A stretch of DNA of 64,000 nt from Peribacillus simplex (GCF_001578185.1 NZ_CP011008.1:3190001-3254000); one strand, 5' to 3'. Counted from the first letter of the stretch, positions 35,171 through 44,331 are shown. Notes: generated by a model from the sequence alone, not told the origin. A program made the numbers and translations.

Positions 35171-35314
35171 TTTTTTGCTTATCCTGATAAAGTGTCGTTG
35201 ATTTTTATGATGCAGATGCCAGGGATGGTACCGACTAATCAAAAGGTAGTGAGTCCTAGGAACCGACTGTTAAACTTAAAAGATAAATACTCAAAATATA
35301 TTATATTGAAACTT

Positions 35315-36016
35315 CTATTTTTCAGCTAACAGGTTTAACTCGTCTACAAACCTTTTTGTGATAATTTCAGGGCGAGTAATGGCCGTTCCTACCACGACAG
35401 CAAAAGCACCACTTTCAATAGCTTTTCTAGCATGATCTTTAGTATGAATATGCCCTTCAGCGATGATGGGGATTTTTAAGGCAGAAGAGAGTTTTCGAAT
35501 AAGGTCATAATCAACCTCCTTCACATATTTTGTTTCCTCTGTATACCCACACAATGTGGTTGCTACTATATCAGCACCGAATTTTTCTGCGATTAGTCCC
35601 TCTTCAAAAGTCGCACAATCTGCCATCACTAAAATATTTGGATGCTCACTATGGATTTTTCCTATGATACTTTCTAGCGTTTCTCCATGAGGGCGCTTTC
35701 GTTGAGTTCCATCTAAAGCTACTATAGACGCTCCAGCCTCAATGATGCTTGTTGCACTTTCATAGGTAGGAGTAATATAAACTTCACATTCTTCTATCCA
35801 TTGTTTGTGAATACCTAATACAGGCAATTTTGTTACCTTTTTAATCGCTTTAATATTTTCTGGCCCGGTAGCCCTAATACCAACGGCGCCTCCTTTTTCT
35901 GCAGCCTTGCTTAATGCGCCCATGATATCAGCCCCATACATCGGCCATCCTATTCTGGCCTGGCACGACACTATCAATCCATTCTTAATGGCTTCCAATA
36001 CGTTTTTTTCATCCAT
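35315..36016 (-). CDS. nanE: N-acetylmannosamine-6-phosphate 2-epimerase NanE, 233 aa
   Basis: NanE converts ManNAc-6P to GlcNAc-6P. The TIM-barrel motifs fit: GLIVSCQARIGWPM at the start, AVGIRATGPENIKAIK, VALDGTQRKRPHG, and a phosphate-binding end with PIIAEGHIHTKDHARKAI and GAFAVVVGTAITRP. The length is normal. ATG at 36016 is 7 nt after AGGTGG. It follows the PTS gene by 9 bp, so the PTS probably delivers ManNAc-6P or a related phosphorylated amino sugar straight to this enzyme. Confidence 0.94.
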   Translation of the reverse strand: MDEKNVLEAIKNGLIVSCQARIGWPMYGADIMGALSKAAEKGGAVGIRATGPENIKAIKKVTKLPVLGIHKQWIEECEVYITPTYESATSIIEAGASIVALDGTQRKRPHGETLESIIGKIHSEHPNILVMADCATFEEGLIAEKFGADIVATTLCGYTEETKYVKEVDYDLIRKLSSALKIPIIAEGHIHTKDHARKAIESGAFAVVVGTAITRPEIITKRFVDELNLLAEK

Positions 36017-36025
36017 AATTACCAC

Positions 36026-37612
36026 CTAAAGAACTCCCAAGAATTTACCTGCTAATCCTATAATAAAGGAAAGTAAGATTAACCAGTAGATAGACTTTTG
36101 ATATTTAAACAATGCCCATAAGAAACCAAGTGTTAAGAGAAGGGGCAAAAGCCCAGGTAAGATTGAATCAAGAAGTTCTTGCAAATTTATTTCTTTGCCT
36201 CCAAAGTTCCATTTAGCAGCCACGCTTACTTTAACAAAATTAACTACCATAGATCCTGTTACCATTAATCCTACAATAGTAGCTCCCTGAACAAACTTAT
36301 TTAGAACATCAGAGTCTTTCATTTTTAGAATTAGGCTTATCCCAAACTGGTACCCATAGACAATGCCGTAGTAACGAGAGAAAATATTTAGCAAGACGTT
36401 TGGTACGATAAATATAATGGGTCCAAGTAAATTTCCATCCAACGCCAAACCAGCGCCGATTGCTGCAAAAATGGTCATAAAAGTTGCTTTAAAAACAGAA
36501 TCACCAATTCCAGAGAGTGGTCCCATCAATGCGGCTTTCGTAGAAGAAATTGTTTCTGAGGTGATAGGGTTTCCTTGCGCACGTTGTTCTTCAAGTGCAA
36601 GAGCAACACCTATGATGGCATTAGAAGTATAGGGGTGGCAGTTAAAAAACTCATTATGACGAACAACTGATTCTTTTAAATCCTGATTATTTGGATAGAG
36701 TTTTTTGAGTGCCGGCAATATCGCATAGCAGAACCCTAAACTGCCATAACGCTCATAATTTATAGACGTCATACTGAAGAAAGAACGTAAGAATGTTTTT
36801 ATTAAATCTTTCTTTGTCAGAATCGTCGTTTTAGCTTCACTCTGTCGGGAGGAATGAGGGGAAATTTCACTATCATTTCCTTTCGTTCCCACTGCTGAAA
36901 TGCTAATCGCGATTCCAAGACCCAACAAGGCTATTGAAAGTACATTCTGATCCAAGTAGACTGTCAGAACAAATCCAATTAGGAAAAATGACCAAAACTT
37001 CTTGAGGTTCATCATTTTTAGGAGCATGGCCATCCCTATTGCAGGTAGAATTCCTGCAGTAAGCTTTAATCCTTCCATAAACCAAGAAGGCATTAAGTCT
37101 ACCAGATTATTTACAAATCCACTACCAAAATAAATGGCTAAAAAAGTTGGAATGAACATAACTGTAAAAAAAACGATTATTCCAGAAAGGTGTAGCCGTT
37201 CTGCCCTTTTTAGATTAAGTTCTTGTAAAGCATTGTCTGCCCGATGCACTAGATAAATATTAAAATTCCAAGCTAACATGATTAAAAGTTGCGCTAAAAT
37301 ACCGATTGGTAATGCCAGTGCAATTCCAACCTCAGGCTTACCCCCAGCACTAATCGCAAAAATAGTCCCTATTAGCCCAGCAATTTGTGCATTAGGAGGA
37401 ACGCTGCCTCCAATCGGTAACACACCCATAAACATCAATTCCACACTGGCCCCTACAATCAATCCGGTTTGTAGGTCTCCCATTATTAGTCCCAATAATG
37501 GCCCAGCAAAAATGGGACGGCTAATCATCCAATATCCATACCCATAATTTTCGGTCATGATAACTGCAACAAAACCACTTAACAAAATCGCTGATATTAA
37601 TTCAATTTCCAC
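36026..37612 (-). CDS. Mannose/sorbose-family PTS permease with IIC and IID fused, 528 aa
   Basis: Residues about 1-240 form a ManY-type IIC (IFAGPLLGLIMGDLQTGLIV, GGSVPPNAQIAGLIGTIFAI). Residues about 265-528 form a ManZ-type IID (FLRSFFSMTSINYERYGSLG, NCHPYTSNAIIGVALALEEQ, LMGPLSGIGDSVFKATF). The two are joined by a polar linker (HSSRQSEAKTTI). The domains are normally separate proteins of about 260 and 280 aa, so this is a gene fusion. A GTG start follows GGAGGAGG. It imports a sugar with IIA and IIB from the next two genes; nanE linkage suggests ManNAc. Confidence 0.9.
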   Translation of the reverse strand: MEIELISAILLSGFVAVIMTENYGYGYWMISRPIFAGPLLGLIMGDLQTGLIVGASVELMFMGVLPIGGSVPPNAQIAGLIGTIFAISAGGKPEVGIALALPIGILAQLLIMLAWNFNIYLVHRADNALQELNLKRAERLHLSGIIVFFTVMFIPTFLAIYFGSGFVNNLVDLMPSWFMEGLKLTAGILPAIGMAMLLKMMNLKKFWSFFLIGFVLTVYLDQNVLSIALLGLGIAISISAVGTKGNDSEISPHSSRQSEAKTTILTKKDLIKTFLRSFFSMTSINYERYGSLGFCYAILPALKKLYPNNQDLKESVVRHNEFFNCHPYTSNAIIGVALALEEQRAQGNPITSETISSTKAALMGPLSGIGDSVFKATFMTIFAAIGAGLALDGNLLGPIIFIVPNVLLNIFSRYYGIVYGYQFGISLILKMKDSDVLNKFVQGATIVGLMVTGSMVVNFVKVSVAAKWNFGGKEINLQELLDSILPGLLPLLLTLGFLWALFKYQKSIYWLILLSFIIGLAGKFLGVL

Positions 37613-37650
37613 TTTTCCTCCTCCTTTTACATCGACTACCTTTTCGACCT

Positions 37651-38121
37651 CTAAATCTTGGTAAATAAATTAATAGATTTATCATTAGGAGAGGTTCTGA
37701 TTTCACAAGGGATTCCGTGATCTCTAATCTTGAGAAAAACAGCTTTATCTTCTTCATCCATAAAGACGGTTTTACTAATTTCCTGTTTTCCTTCTTTATA
37801 GTACATGCCACCTACATTTATTGAAGGTAGAATGATCCCTTTTTCAATGAGAGATAAAAGGACTCGAGGACTTTTTACTACGATAAGTGTTTTTTCCAGA
37901 TCTGACTGCTCATCAAAATATTTCACTGCATCTTCGACAGATAGGATAGCATGTCTTTTTCCTGAAGGGACTGCCATGCTAAGTAACAAAAGTTGTGTAG
38001 GGTCGTTTGCGACGCCATCATCAATTACAATAAATTCTGTGACTTGATAAGCAACACTCCATGAATAAGCAACTTGCCCATGTATAAGGCGTTCATCGAT
38101 ACGGGTTACAACGATACTCAT
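37651..38121 (-). CDS. Mannose/sorbose-family PTS EIIB, 156 aa
   Basis: The start VVTRIDERLIHGQVAYSW has the phosphorylatable histidine of the IIB-Man family in RLIHGQV, then EFIVIDDGVANDPTQ as usual. Length is normal. AAGGAGG precedes the ATG. It lies 38 bp before the fused IIC-IID gene and 12 bp after IIA, in one operon. Confidence 0.93.
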   Translation of the reverse strand: MSIVVTRIDERLIHGQVAYSWSVAYQVTEFIVIDDGVANDPTQLLLLSMAVPSGKRHAILSVEDAVKYFDEQSDLEKTLIVVKSPRVLLSLIEKGIILPSINVGGMYYKEGKQEISKTVFMDEEDKAVFLKIRDHGIPCEIRTSPNDKSINLFTKI

Positions 38122-38133
38122 TACAATTCCTCC

Positions 38134-38520
38134 TTAATATTTATGGGGGTTTATATAGCAAATACTCCGGGAAGTATTTGCTAAAAGCTCTTTGGGACTT
38201 ACAGGTGAAAGGCAAGATTCAATAACTAAACCTAAATGGAAACCAGCGATTACTTGTACCCGGCTATTTTTTAACACTTGAAGTGTAGCTGCATTGCATG
38301 GGGTTCCCCCCTTAATATCTGCCAGAATGATTATTTCTTTGTACCGATCCAACAATTGATTGACTGCCGCTTCTAGTTCTCTTGAAAATGAATCTAACGT
38401 TACTTGGTCATCCATACACAATGCAAAGAGTTGCTGCTGTATCCCTGCTATAAGCTCTACACTTTCTTTCATAGTCGAAGCTAAATTCCCATGACTTACA
38501 AGTAAAATGGCCCGATTCAA
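38134..38520 (-). CDS. Mannose-family PTS EIIA, 128 aa
   Basis: A ManX N-domain-type protein. The active histidine lies in RAILLVSHGNLASTMKESVE, and IIILADIKGGTPCNAATLQV is the second signature. It is short and free-standing rather than fused to IIB. A TTG start stands 6 nt after AGGAGGGG. It is the first gene of the cassette, divergent from the RpiR gene. Confidence 0.92.
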   Translation of the reverse strand: MNRAILLVSHGNLASTMKESVELIAGIQQQLFALCMDDQVTLDSFSRELEAAVNQLLDRYKEIIILADIKGGTPCNAATLQVLKNSRVQVIAGFHLGLVIESCLSPVSPKELLANTSRSICYINPHKY

Positions 38521-38666
38521 ACTATCCCCTCCTGATAACAGAATTTTTTGAATATTTTTATAGACTTATCTTATAAAAAAAGAATTATTAAATCAAGGTT
38601 TAATTAAAAAAAAAGGAAATAAAATTTCATAATTGGCATTTTTTTTTTCTAAATGTGCAAAAAACA

Positions 38667-38689
38667 TTTCATTTATGATATAAATGAAA
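38667..38689. promoter_or_regulatory. Palindromic operator between the PTS cassette and its RpiR gene
   Basis: TTTCATTTAT-GAT-ATAAATGAAA: 10-bp perfect arms around a 3-bp centre. It lies in the divergent gap 53 bp before the RpiR start, so it is a strong candidate site for that regulator. Confidence 0.65.
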
Positions 38690-38741
38690 CAATAAGAAGT
38701 TTTCATGCAGTTATTAAAATCTTTAATAAAGGGGACATACT

Positions 38742-39593
38742 ATGAGCTCAACTTTATTACAAAAAATCAAAGAAAAAGCCGATTCCTTATCACGTGCTGA
38801 ACGGCAAGTAGCCAAATATATATTAGACCATGCAGATTTGGTGCAAACTTACACGATTCAAGAAATATCAATCAACGCTAATGTTTCCCAAGCTAGTGTT
38901 GTCCGTTTTTGTAAAAGAATGGGTATAGAAAGCTTTAAAACCTTTCAACATACATTGGTGAAAGAAATGAGTTCAAATAATGCCAACATTAATGATCTTT
39001 CTTTATTACGGGAAAATGATACTCCCTATCAACTTTTCCAAAAAGTGACAATGAGCAATAAATTTGCTTTAGACTCTTTAGGACAAACTCTGAACAAAAA
39101 AGAGTTTGAAAAAGCAGTAGAATGCTTAAGCCAGGCAAAGAAAATTGCTTTTTTTGGTGTCGGGGGCTCCTCTACAGCTGCATTAGATGCCAGTAATAAA
39201 TTTGCTAAACTTGGCGTTACTACAGGAATGAACACTGACTTTCATACAGTGATTTCCTATGTTTCCAATTTCACATCAGAAGATGCATTAGTCCTTTTTT
39301 CCACATCCGGAAAAACTAAAGATGTATTGGAGATGGCTTCATATGCAAAAAAGATAAACGTACCAGTATTGGCAATAACCGCTTATACAAAGTCTCCTTT
39401 ATTGAAAATAGCTAGTATACAACTTTGTTTTCCTGACATCGAACATGATCACCGAATCGGCAGTATAGCATCTAGAATCTTGCAACTTAACATGGTTGAT
39501 GCTCTTTTCTTAAGTGTTTTTCATCGAATCGATAAACAAACCATAGATAATTATCAAAAAGCACGTGAAGAGATTCTTCGTCTTAGAAGATAG
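38742..39593 (+). CDS. MurR/RpiR family regulator of the nanE-PTS cassette, 283 aa
   Basis: An N-terminal HTH (SLSRAERQVAKYILDHAD; NVSQASVVRFCKRMGI) and a SIS domain from about residue 125 (IAFFGVGGSSTAALDASNKF; LFSTSGKTKDVLEMASYAKK). It is divergent from the PTS/nanE operon, with AAAGGGG before its ATG; the expected effector is an amino-sugar phosphate such as ManNAc-6P or GlcNAc-6P. It is clearly distinct from the RpiR protein at 1694. Confidence 0.9.
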   Translation: MSSTLLQKIKEKADSLSRAERQVAKYILDHADLVQTYTIQEISINANVSQASVVRFCKRMGIESFKTFQHTLVKEMSSNNANINDLSLLRENDTPYQLFQKVTMSNKFALDSLGQTLNKKEFEKAVECLSQAKKIAFFGVGGSSTAALDASNKFAKLGVTTGMNTDFHTVISYVSNFTSEDALVLFSTSGKTKDVLEMASYAKKINVPVLAITAYTKSPLLKIASIQLCFPDIEHDHRIGSIASRILQLNMVDALFLSVFHRIDKQTIDNYQKAREEILRLRR

Positions 39594-39767
39594 CCAGGAC
39601 AAACTCATCCTTGTATTGCTAATTTTAGAACGTCATGTAAACAAGAATATTCAGTCGTCCGACATTATCCCTATCTATCACCCTACTAATATTTGGTGAC
39701 CGCTTTGAACACTATTGCTGGTTGTTACTAGCCGCTGCAATCATGGTTAAAAATACACTCTTCCAGA
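39594..39767. other. Gap after the RpiR gene
   Basis: No gene recognised. It ends at repeat unit B. Confidence 0.4.
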
Positions 39768-39824
39768 CATATGAATTCATTCATAAGCATCCATTTGCAT
39801 ATGGAAAAAATGATGATTAAATAC
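39768..39824. repeat. Enhancer-like element, repeat unit B
   Basis: 57 bp matching unit A (34902-34961) in direct orientation, with a few mismatches and one 3-nt gap. The final 20 bases are identical. Together A and B bracket the nanE-PTS-RpiR cassette. Without IS copy 2, B would lie about 1.5 kb from the puuP promoter, just beyond the end of puuP. Confidence 0.6.
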
Positions 39825-39837
39825 AAATAGTAAAAAA

Positions 39838-39859
39838 ACGCATCCTTTTTAGGATGCGT
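39838..39859. repeat. Left target-site duplication of IS copy 2 (terminator hairpin)
   Basis: ACGCATCC-TTTTTA-GGATGCGT, 22 bp, identical to 41559-41580. It is preceded by a run of A, which is the T tract for minus-strand transcripts of puuP. Confidence 0.92.
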
Positions 39860-39914
39860 CAGACTGTAGACAAACTCGATAAAAATTGAGTTTGTCTATT
39901 TTTATGGCTTGTAC

Positions 39915-40045
39915 AATTTGGACGTTGATTTCCACTCCAGGCACTCGCTTTCCGCGGGCGGTCGGGGAGCCTCCTCGGCTTTCGCCTGCGGGGTCTCCCC
40001 TAGACGCGCTTTTCCCGCAGGAGTCTCGTACCTTCCGTTCCAATC
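39915..40045 (+). repeat. GC-rich structured repeat inside IS copy 2
   Basis: The same element as at 32690-32815, in the inverse orientation relative to the plus strand, between the left IS end and the transposase start. Confidence 0.85.
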
Positions 40046-40131
40046 AACTTTGTCTTATCTTTTAGATAAACACTTTTGCCCTGAGTCGCTTTTGTTTTAA
40101 AATAGAAGTATTAAAACTTGAGGTGATGAGG

Positions 40132-41447
40132 ATGCTTTCGAAACATGACTCTATTCAGCGAGATCAACTGGTGCCACCGAACCATTTGGTTCGTAAACTA
40201 GAGGCTGCCATTGACTTCACTTTCATTTATGACTTGGTGAAAGATATGTATTCAGAGGTAGGACGCCCAAGTATTGATCCAGTTATTTTAGTTAAACTGA
40301 CATTCATTCAATATACCTTCGGTATTCGTTCCATGCGTAAAACGATTGAAGAAGTTGAAACCAATATGGCTTACCGTTGGTTCTTAGGCTATGGTTTCCA
40401 TGATAAAGTACCTCATTTCTCTACGTTTGGGAAAAATTACGAGCGACGCTTTAAAGATACAGACCTGTTTGAACAGATTTTCTATCGCATTTTAATGACA
40501 GCTGCTAATAAAAAGTTAAAAAGTGCTGAACACGTTTTCGTGGATTCCACACATGTGAAAGCCAGCGCGAATAAACGGACATTTGAAAAGAAAATCGTTC
40601 GTAAAGAAACACGAGCGTATCAAGGGCGTCTTCAAGAAGAAATCAATCAAGATCGTGAAAACCATGGAAAGAAGCCTTTTCCATCAGATAAATTTGATAA
40701 AGAAGAGACCAAAGAGATTAAAGAAAGAACAACGGATTCTAAGAGTGGTTACTATGTGAAAGATGAACGGACAAAACAGTTTGCCTATTCATTCCACGCG
40801 GCCGCAGACCGCAACGGTTTTGTATTGGGAACGATTGTAACACCTGGAAATATACATGACAGTCAGATCTTAGAGCCACTAGTTGAACAAGTGATTGAGA
40901 AAGTTGGAAAACCGGAGCTTATAAAACACCAGCGATTACAAGCTACCTATTTAACAAAGAAATCATACCGGCTTTACCTTATACACGTCCTCGCACCAAA
41001 GAAGGATTTTTCCGCAAACAGGACTATGTATACGATGAACATTTTGATTGTTACCTTTGTCCTTCGGGAGAGCTATTAAAGTACTCAACAACCAATAAAG
41101 AGGGCTATCGCGAGTATAAATCACCCAAACACACTTGTGCGACATGCTCATTTTTATCTCAGTGTACAGAAAGCAAAGACCATCAAAAAGTGGTGACACG
41201 GCATATTTGGCAAACACATGTGGAAGAAGCAAATCATCTGCGTCATCATCAAGATGTAAAAACTATATATGCGAAACGTAAAGAAACGATTGAGCGTGAA
41301 TTCGCAGATGCAAAAGAAAAGCATGGTATGCGTTGGACAACTTTAAGGGGACTTAAAAAATTGTCGATGCAGGCGCTGCTTACTTTCGCTGCCATTAATT
41401 TAAAGAAGATGGCCAATTGGACATGGCGAGGTCCAAAAATGGCCTAA
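40132..41447 (+). pseudogene. IS1182-family transposase, disrupted, copy 2
   Basis: This copy keeps the frame at FYRILMTAANKK that copies 1 and 3 have lost. It has two other lesions: a 24-bp in-frame deletion between GATCAACT repeats near 40160 (loss of 8 residues), and a 19-bp deletion at GGAGCTTATAAAAC (near 40917) that throws the frame. The C-terminus (41190-41447) with KETIEREFADAKEKHG reads in the correct frame again only beyond that point. It is therefore inactive by a different route from its relatives. Confidence 0.88.
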
Positions 41448-41558
41448 CATAGTGGGCTCGTAGAGCCCCAATCTCCTAACTTCAGGCAAAAATTCAAAGG
41501 GAATCTCAAAAAGGGGTTCGGAATTTTTTAATTCCGAACCCCTTTTGTCTACAAACTG

Positions 41559-41580
41559 ACGCATCCTTTTTAGGATGCGT
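41559..41580. repeat. Right target-site duplication of IS copy 2 (terminator hairpin)
   Basis: A second copy of the 22-bp hairpin, followed by TTTTT. It stands 15 bp beyond the puuP stop. Confidence 0.92.
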
Positions 41581-41595
41581 TTTTCCCTGCGAGTC

Positions 41596-42942
41596 TCATA
41601 GTTGAATCTCTTCAACTTGATATTGAGGCGGGGCCGTTCGGAATGCCTTTGTGATATATAATAAATAACAAAAACCAATAATAAACCACCCTGACCCTAT
41701 TATTAGTGAACTTGTCTCAAGATTGATCCAGAGAATGCCAATTGATATAGCTCCTATTAAAGGCATAATTAAGTAATTGATATATCCCTTTATAGTACGA
41801 TGCTTTTTTTCCCGGATGATAAAATGGCTGATCACTGACAGATTTACAAAGGTAAATGCCATTAGTGCACCAAAGTTGATCAGTGATGCAGCTGTGACTA
41901 GATCAAAGAATAAAGCCGACAATGAAATGACTCCAACTATGAGAACATTAATGGCTGGCGTTTTCCACTTAGGGTGAATAAACCCAAACCATTTTTCCGG
42001 AAACACTTTATCACGACCCATGACATACAAAAGTCGTGAAACGCTAGCATGTGATGCGAGTCCTGATGCTAGCGTATTGACGAGAGTCGTGCACAGAAAA
42101 ATGGATTGGAATAGCTTTCCACCTACATAAAGGGCGATTTCCGGTAACGCAGCATCAGGTTCTTTAAAACGCGATATATCCGGAAAAAAGAGCTGAATAA
42201 AGAAAGAAGAGGTAATGAAGATGATTCCACCCCAAAGTGCAGTTAAAAATATCGCTTTTGGAATCGTTTTTTTCGGATTTGGCGTTTCCTCAGATAGTGT
42301 CGTTACCGCATCAAACCCCAAAAAGGAAAAACAAAGAATCGTGGCTCCGGTTATAATTGCCGAATAGTCCATTCCTTCATTTACGAAAGGCTTTATTGTA
42401 AACACTTCTCCTGTACCTTCTCCATTGTGCAAACCTTTGATAACAAGAATGATGAACACTGCCATGATGGCAATCTGAATTAAAACAAAAATAGCATTAA
42501 AGTTAGCAAGTACATTAACGCTGCGGAGATTGAGAATGGTGACAATTGCTACGAATAATACTACCCATAGCCATGATGGAACTTCTGGAAATAAAGCAGT
42601 GAGATAAATTTTGGTCAACAATGCATTTACCATAGGTAAAAATAAATAGTCTAACAACGAAGACCATCCTACCAGGAATCCTAAATGTCGGTTAATGGCC
42701 TTTTGCGTATAAGTATAGGCAGAACCTGCCGCGGGAAAAACCTTTACTAGTTTTCCATAGCTTGCAGCTGTAAAAAGCATCCCTACCAACGCGAAGATAT
42801 AAGCAGTCGGCACATGGCCCCCCGTAATCCCAGATACTATGCCAAATGTATCAAATACGACCATGGGTGTCATATAGGCTAACCCCATCATAACAATTTG
42901 CCATAATTTCAGCGTTCTTTTCAATGTTACCTCATTCCCCAC
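41596..42942 (-). CDS. puuP: Putrescine importer PuuP-like APC permease, 448 aa
   Basis: The sequence follows E. coli PuuP closely as I remember it. Examples are [58 protein letters not shown] and [20 protein letters not shown], all colinear. Twelve membrane helices are expected. The GTG start is 8 nt after AGGAGG. It is divergent from the agmatinase-like gene; both have sigma-54 promoters, and a consensus cre site (42957-42970) lies in the puuP leader. The likely role is uptake of putrescine or a related amine as nitrogen and carbon source. Confidence 0.9.
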   Translation of the reverse strand: MGNEVTLKRTLKLWQIVMMGLAYMTPMVVFDTFGIVSGITGGHVPTAYIFALVGMLFTAASYGKLVKVFPAAGSAYTYTQKAINRHLGFLVGWSSLLDYLFLPMVNALLTKIYLTALFPEVPSWLWVVLFVAIVTILNLRSVNVLANFNAIFVLIQIAIMAVFIILVIKGLHNGEGTGEVFTIKPFVNEGMDYSAIITGATILCFSFLGFDAVTTLSEETPNPKKTIPKAIFLTALWGGIIFITSSFFIQLFFPDISRFKEPDAALPEIALYVGGKLFQSIFLCTTLVNTLASGLASHASVSRLLYVMGRDKVFPEKWFGFIHPKWKTPAINVLIVGVISLSALFFDLVTAASLINFGALMAFTFVNLSVISHFIIREKKHRTIKGYINYLIMPLIGAISIGILWINLETSSLIIGSGWFIIGFCYLLYITKAFRTAPPQYQVEEIQL

Positions 42943-42956
42943 CTATCATTCCTCCT

Positions 42957-42970
42957 TGTAACCGTTTTCA
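42957..42970. promoter_or_regulatory. cre site (CcpA operator) in the puuP leader
   Basis: TGTAACCGTTTTCA fits TGWAANCGNTNWCA at every position. It lies between the sigma-54 promoter and the start codon, where CcpA would act as a roadblock. Confidence 0.7.
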
Positions 42971-43047
42971 AATAGTAGGATCAATATTTTTTTAATTGAT
43001 AATTTCAATACCTCCCTCTTTATAAGAATTGCAACTGTTTACCTTAA

Positions 43048-43063
43048 TGCAAGTTTTGTGCCA
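43048..43063 (-). promoter_or_regulatory. Sigma-54 promoter of puuP
   Basis: The minus strand reads TGGCACAAAACTTGCA, an exact TGGCAC-N5-TTGCA match, about 105 bp before the puuP start. Confidence 0.87.
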
Positions 43064-43269
43064 TCTGATTTCGGTTTACTTCGATAAATGAATTACGCTA
43101 GAAATGGTTTTTATTCCTGCATTCTTACCTGCATTGGATTGATTTATAGGAATAAAAGTCGTTCAGCATCTTATAATTGGCGATTCAATTTCCCATAAAT
43201 TATTCGCACTTGCATATTCCATTCAAATGATATCTGGTTAGAAGCTACAAAAAACCACTTACTGTGACT

Positions 43270-43285
43270 TGGCATGATAATTGCA
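43270..43285 (+). promoter_or_regulatory. Sigma-54 promoter of the agmatinase-like gene
   Basis: TGGCATGATAATTGCA, with correct -24/-12 spacing, 77 bp before the start at 43363. Confidence 0.85.
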
Positions 43286-43362
43286 TAATTAATCATCCAT
43301 AGGAATTCATTTATATGAGTTTCAAAACTATCATCGTTATAAGAAAATGGAGGAATAGAAAA

Positions 43363-44331
43363 ATGAAATATCCTTTATCCCCTGATGTTAAACCAGAGTT
43401 TTGTACGACCGGTTCATTTATGCGCCTACCATCTTCAAGAGAAAATGCCAAATTGGCAGTGGTAGGTATGCCTTTTGATACAGCTGCTTCATTCAGGGTA
43501 GGAGCTCGGTTTGCTCCACAGGCTGTCCGCCAGGCATCCATGACGTTGTTTCCTTACCATCCCATTCACAAGGTATTTCCGTTTGACGAATGTAATGCCA
43601 TTGATATTGGGGACGTTTCGGTAATTCCCCATAATATACATCGAAGCTATGAGATAATTGAAAAGGCTATGGGAGACTTGATGAAAAACGGTATCATTCC
43701 AATCGGCATCGGAGGGGATCATTCAGTAACATTGGCTAATCTAAGAGCTGCCGCAAAAATACACGGTCCTGTTGCACTTCTTCATTTTGATTCACATACA
43801 GATACCTGGGATACTTATTATGATGAAAAATATTGGCATGGTTCCCCGTTTATCCGTGCATATGAGGAAGGCTTGCTCCAAACGGATAAAGTTTTCCAAA
43901 TTGGCATCAGAGGCACGCTCAATCATCCAGGAGATATAGATTCAAGTACAGATCTAGGTTACAATGTGATAACTACTCCCGAGCTGAAGAAAAGAGGAAT
44001 CGAAGATGTCGTGAAGGAGGTCAAGAAAACCATTGGGGATACACCATGTTTCTTGAGCTTTGATATTGATTTTGTTGATCCATCCTGTGCCCCTGGTACT
44101 GGCACTCTGGAGGTCGGCGGTCTAAATAGCTTTGAAACCCTAGAAATGATACGCTCTCTGCAAGGATTCAACTTTATTGGGTTCGACCTGGTGGAAGTCC
44201 TTCCACCGTACGATCCAACACAAATTACATCACTATTGGCAGCCACCATCATTCATGACTTTGCCAGTTTAGTAGCCTTACAGCTAAAAGAAGAACAAAA
44301 AAAGGAGAATTCGACCCAAAATAGTTTATAG
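43363..44331 (+). CDS. speB: Agmatinase/ureohydrolase family protein, 322 aa
   Basis: A manganese ureohydrolase. The metal ligands are in GIGGDHSVTLAN, LLHFDSHTDTWDTYYD and LSFDIDFVDPSCAPGTGT. The ATG at 43363 lies 9 nt after GGAGG; an upstream ATG at 43315 is not supported. The family includes agmatinase, guanidinobutyrase and guanidinopropionase; the bulky HTDTW and YWHGSPFIRAYEEGL region leaves the choice open. Divergent puuP favours agmatine to putrescine plus urea, while the guanidino theme of the window keeps guanidinobutyrate possible. Confidence 0.88.
   Translation: MKYPLSPDVKPEFCTTGSFMRLPSSRENAKLAVVGMPFDTAASFRVGARFAPQAVRQASMTLFPYHPIHKVFPFDECNAIDIGDVSVIPHNIHRSYEIIEKAMGDLMKNGIIPIGIGGDHSVTLANLRAAAKIHGPVALLHFDSHTDTWDTYYDEKYWHGSPFIRAYEEGLLQTDKVFQIGIRGTLNHPGDIDSSTDLGYNVITTPELKKRGIEDVVKEVKKTIGDTPCFLSFDIDFVDPSCAPGTGTLEVGGLNSFETLEMIRSLQGFNFIGFDLVEVLPPYDPTQITSLLAATIIHDFASLVALQLKEEQKKENSTQNSL

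Larger units (their letters stand above)
39860..41558 (+). mobile_element. IS1182-family insertion sequence, copy 2 (1699 bp)
   Basis: The ends are CAGACTGTAGACAAA and, inverted, CAGTTTGTAGACAAA. A perfect 22-bp target duplication flanks it. It is about 42 bp shorter than copies 1 and 3, largely because of a 24-bp and a 19-bp deletion in the transposase, and its left-end hairpin has a variant stem. Its orientation is opposite to copy 1. Confidence 0.9.

Noticed and set aside
38647..38662. Sigma-54-like TGGCAT-type sequence near the nanE-PTS promoter region
   Set aside because: The -12 GC is missing; the palindrome at 38667-38689 with the RpiR gene is a better explanation of control.
39594..39767. 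Decayed gene after the RpiR regulator
   Set aside because: No readable protein similarity in any frame that I could support.
31131..41558. Composite transposon formed by IS copies 1 and 2 around gdh and the nanE cassette
   Set aside because: Each IS has its own perfect but different target duplication (28 bp and 22 bp), so each moved independently.
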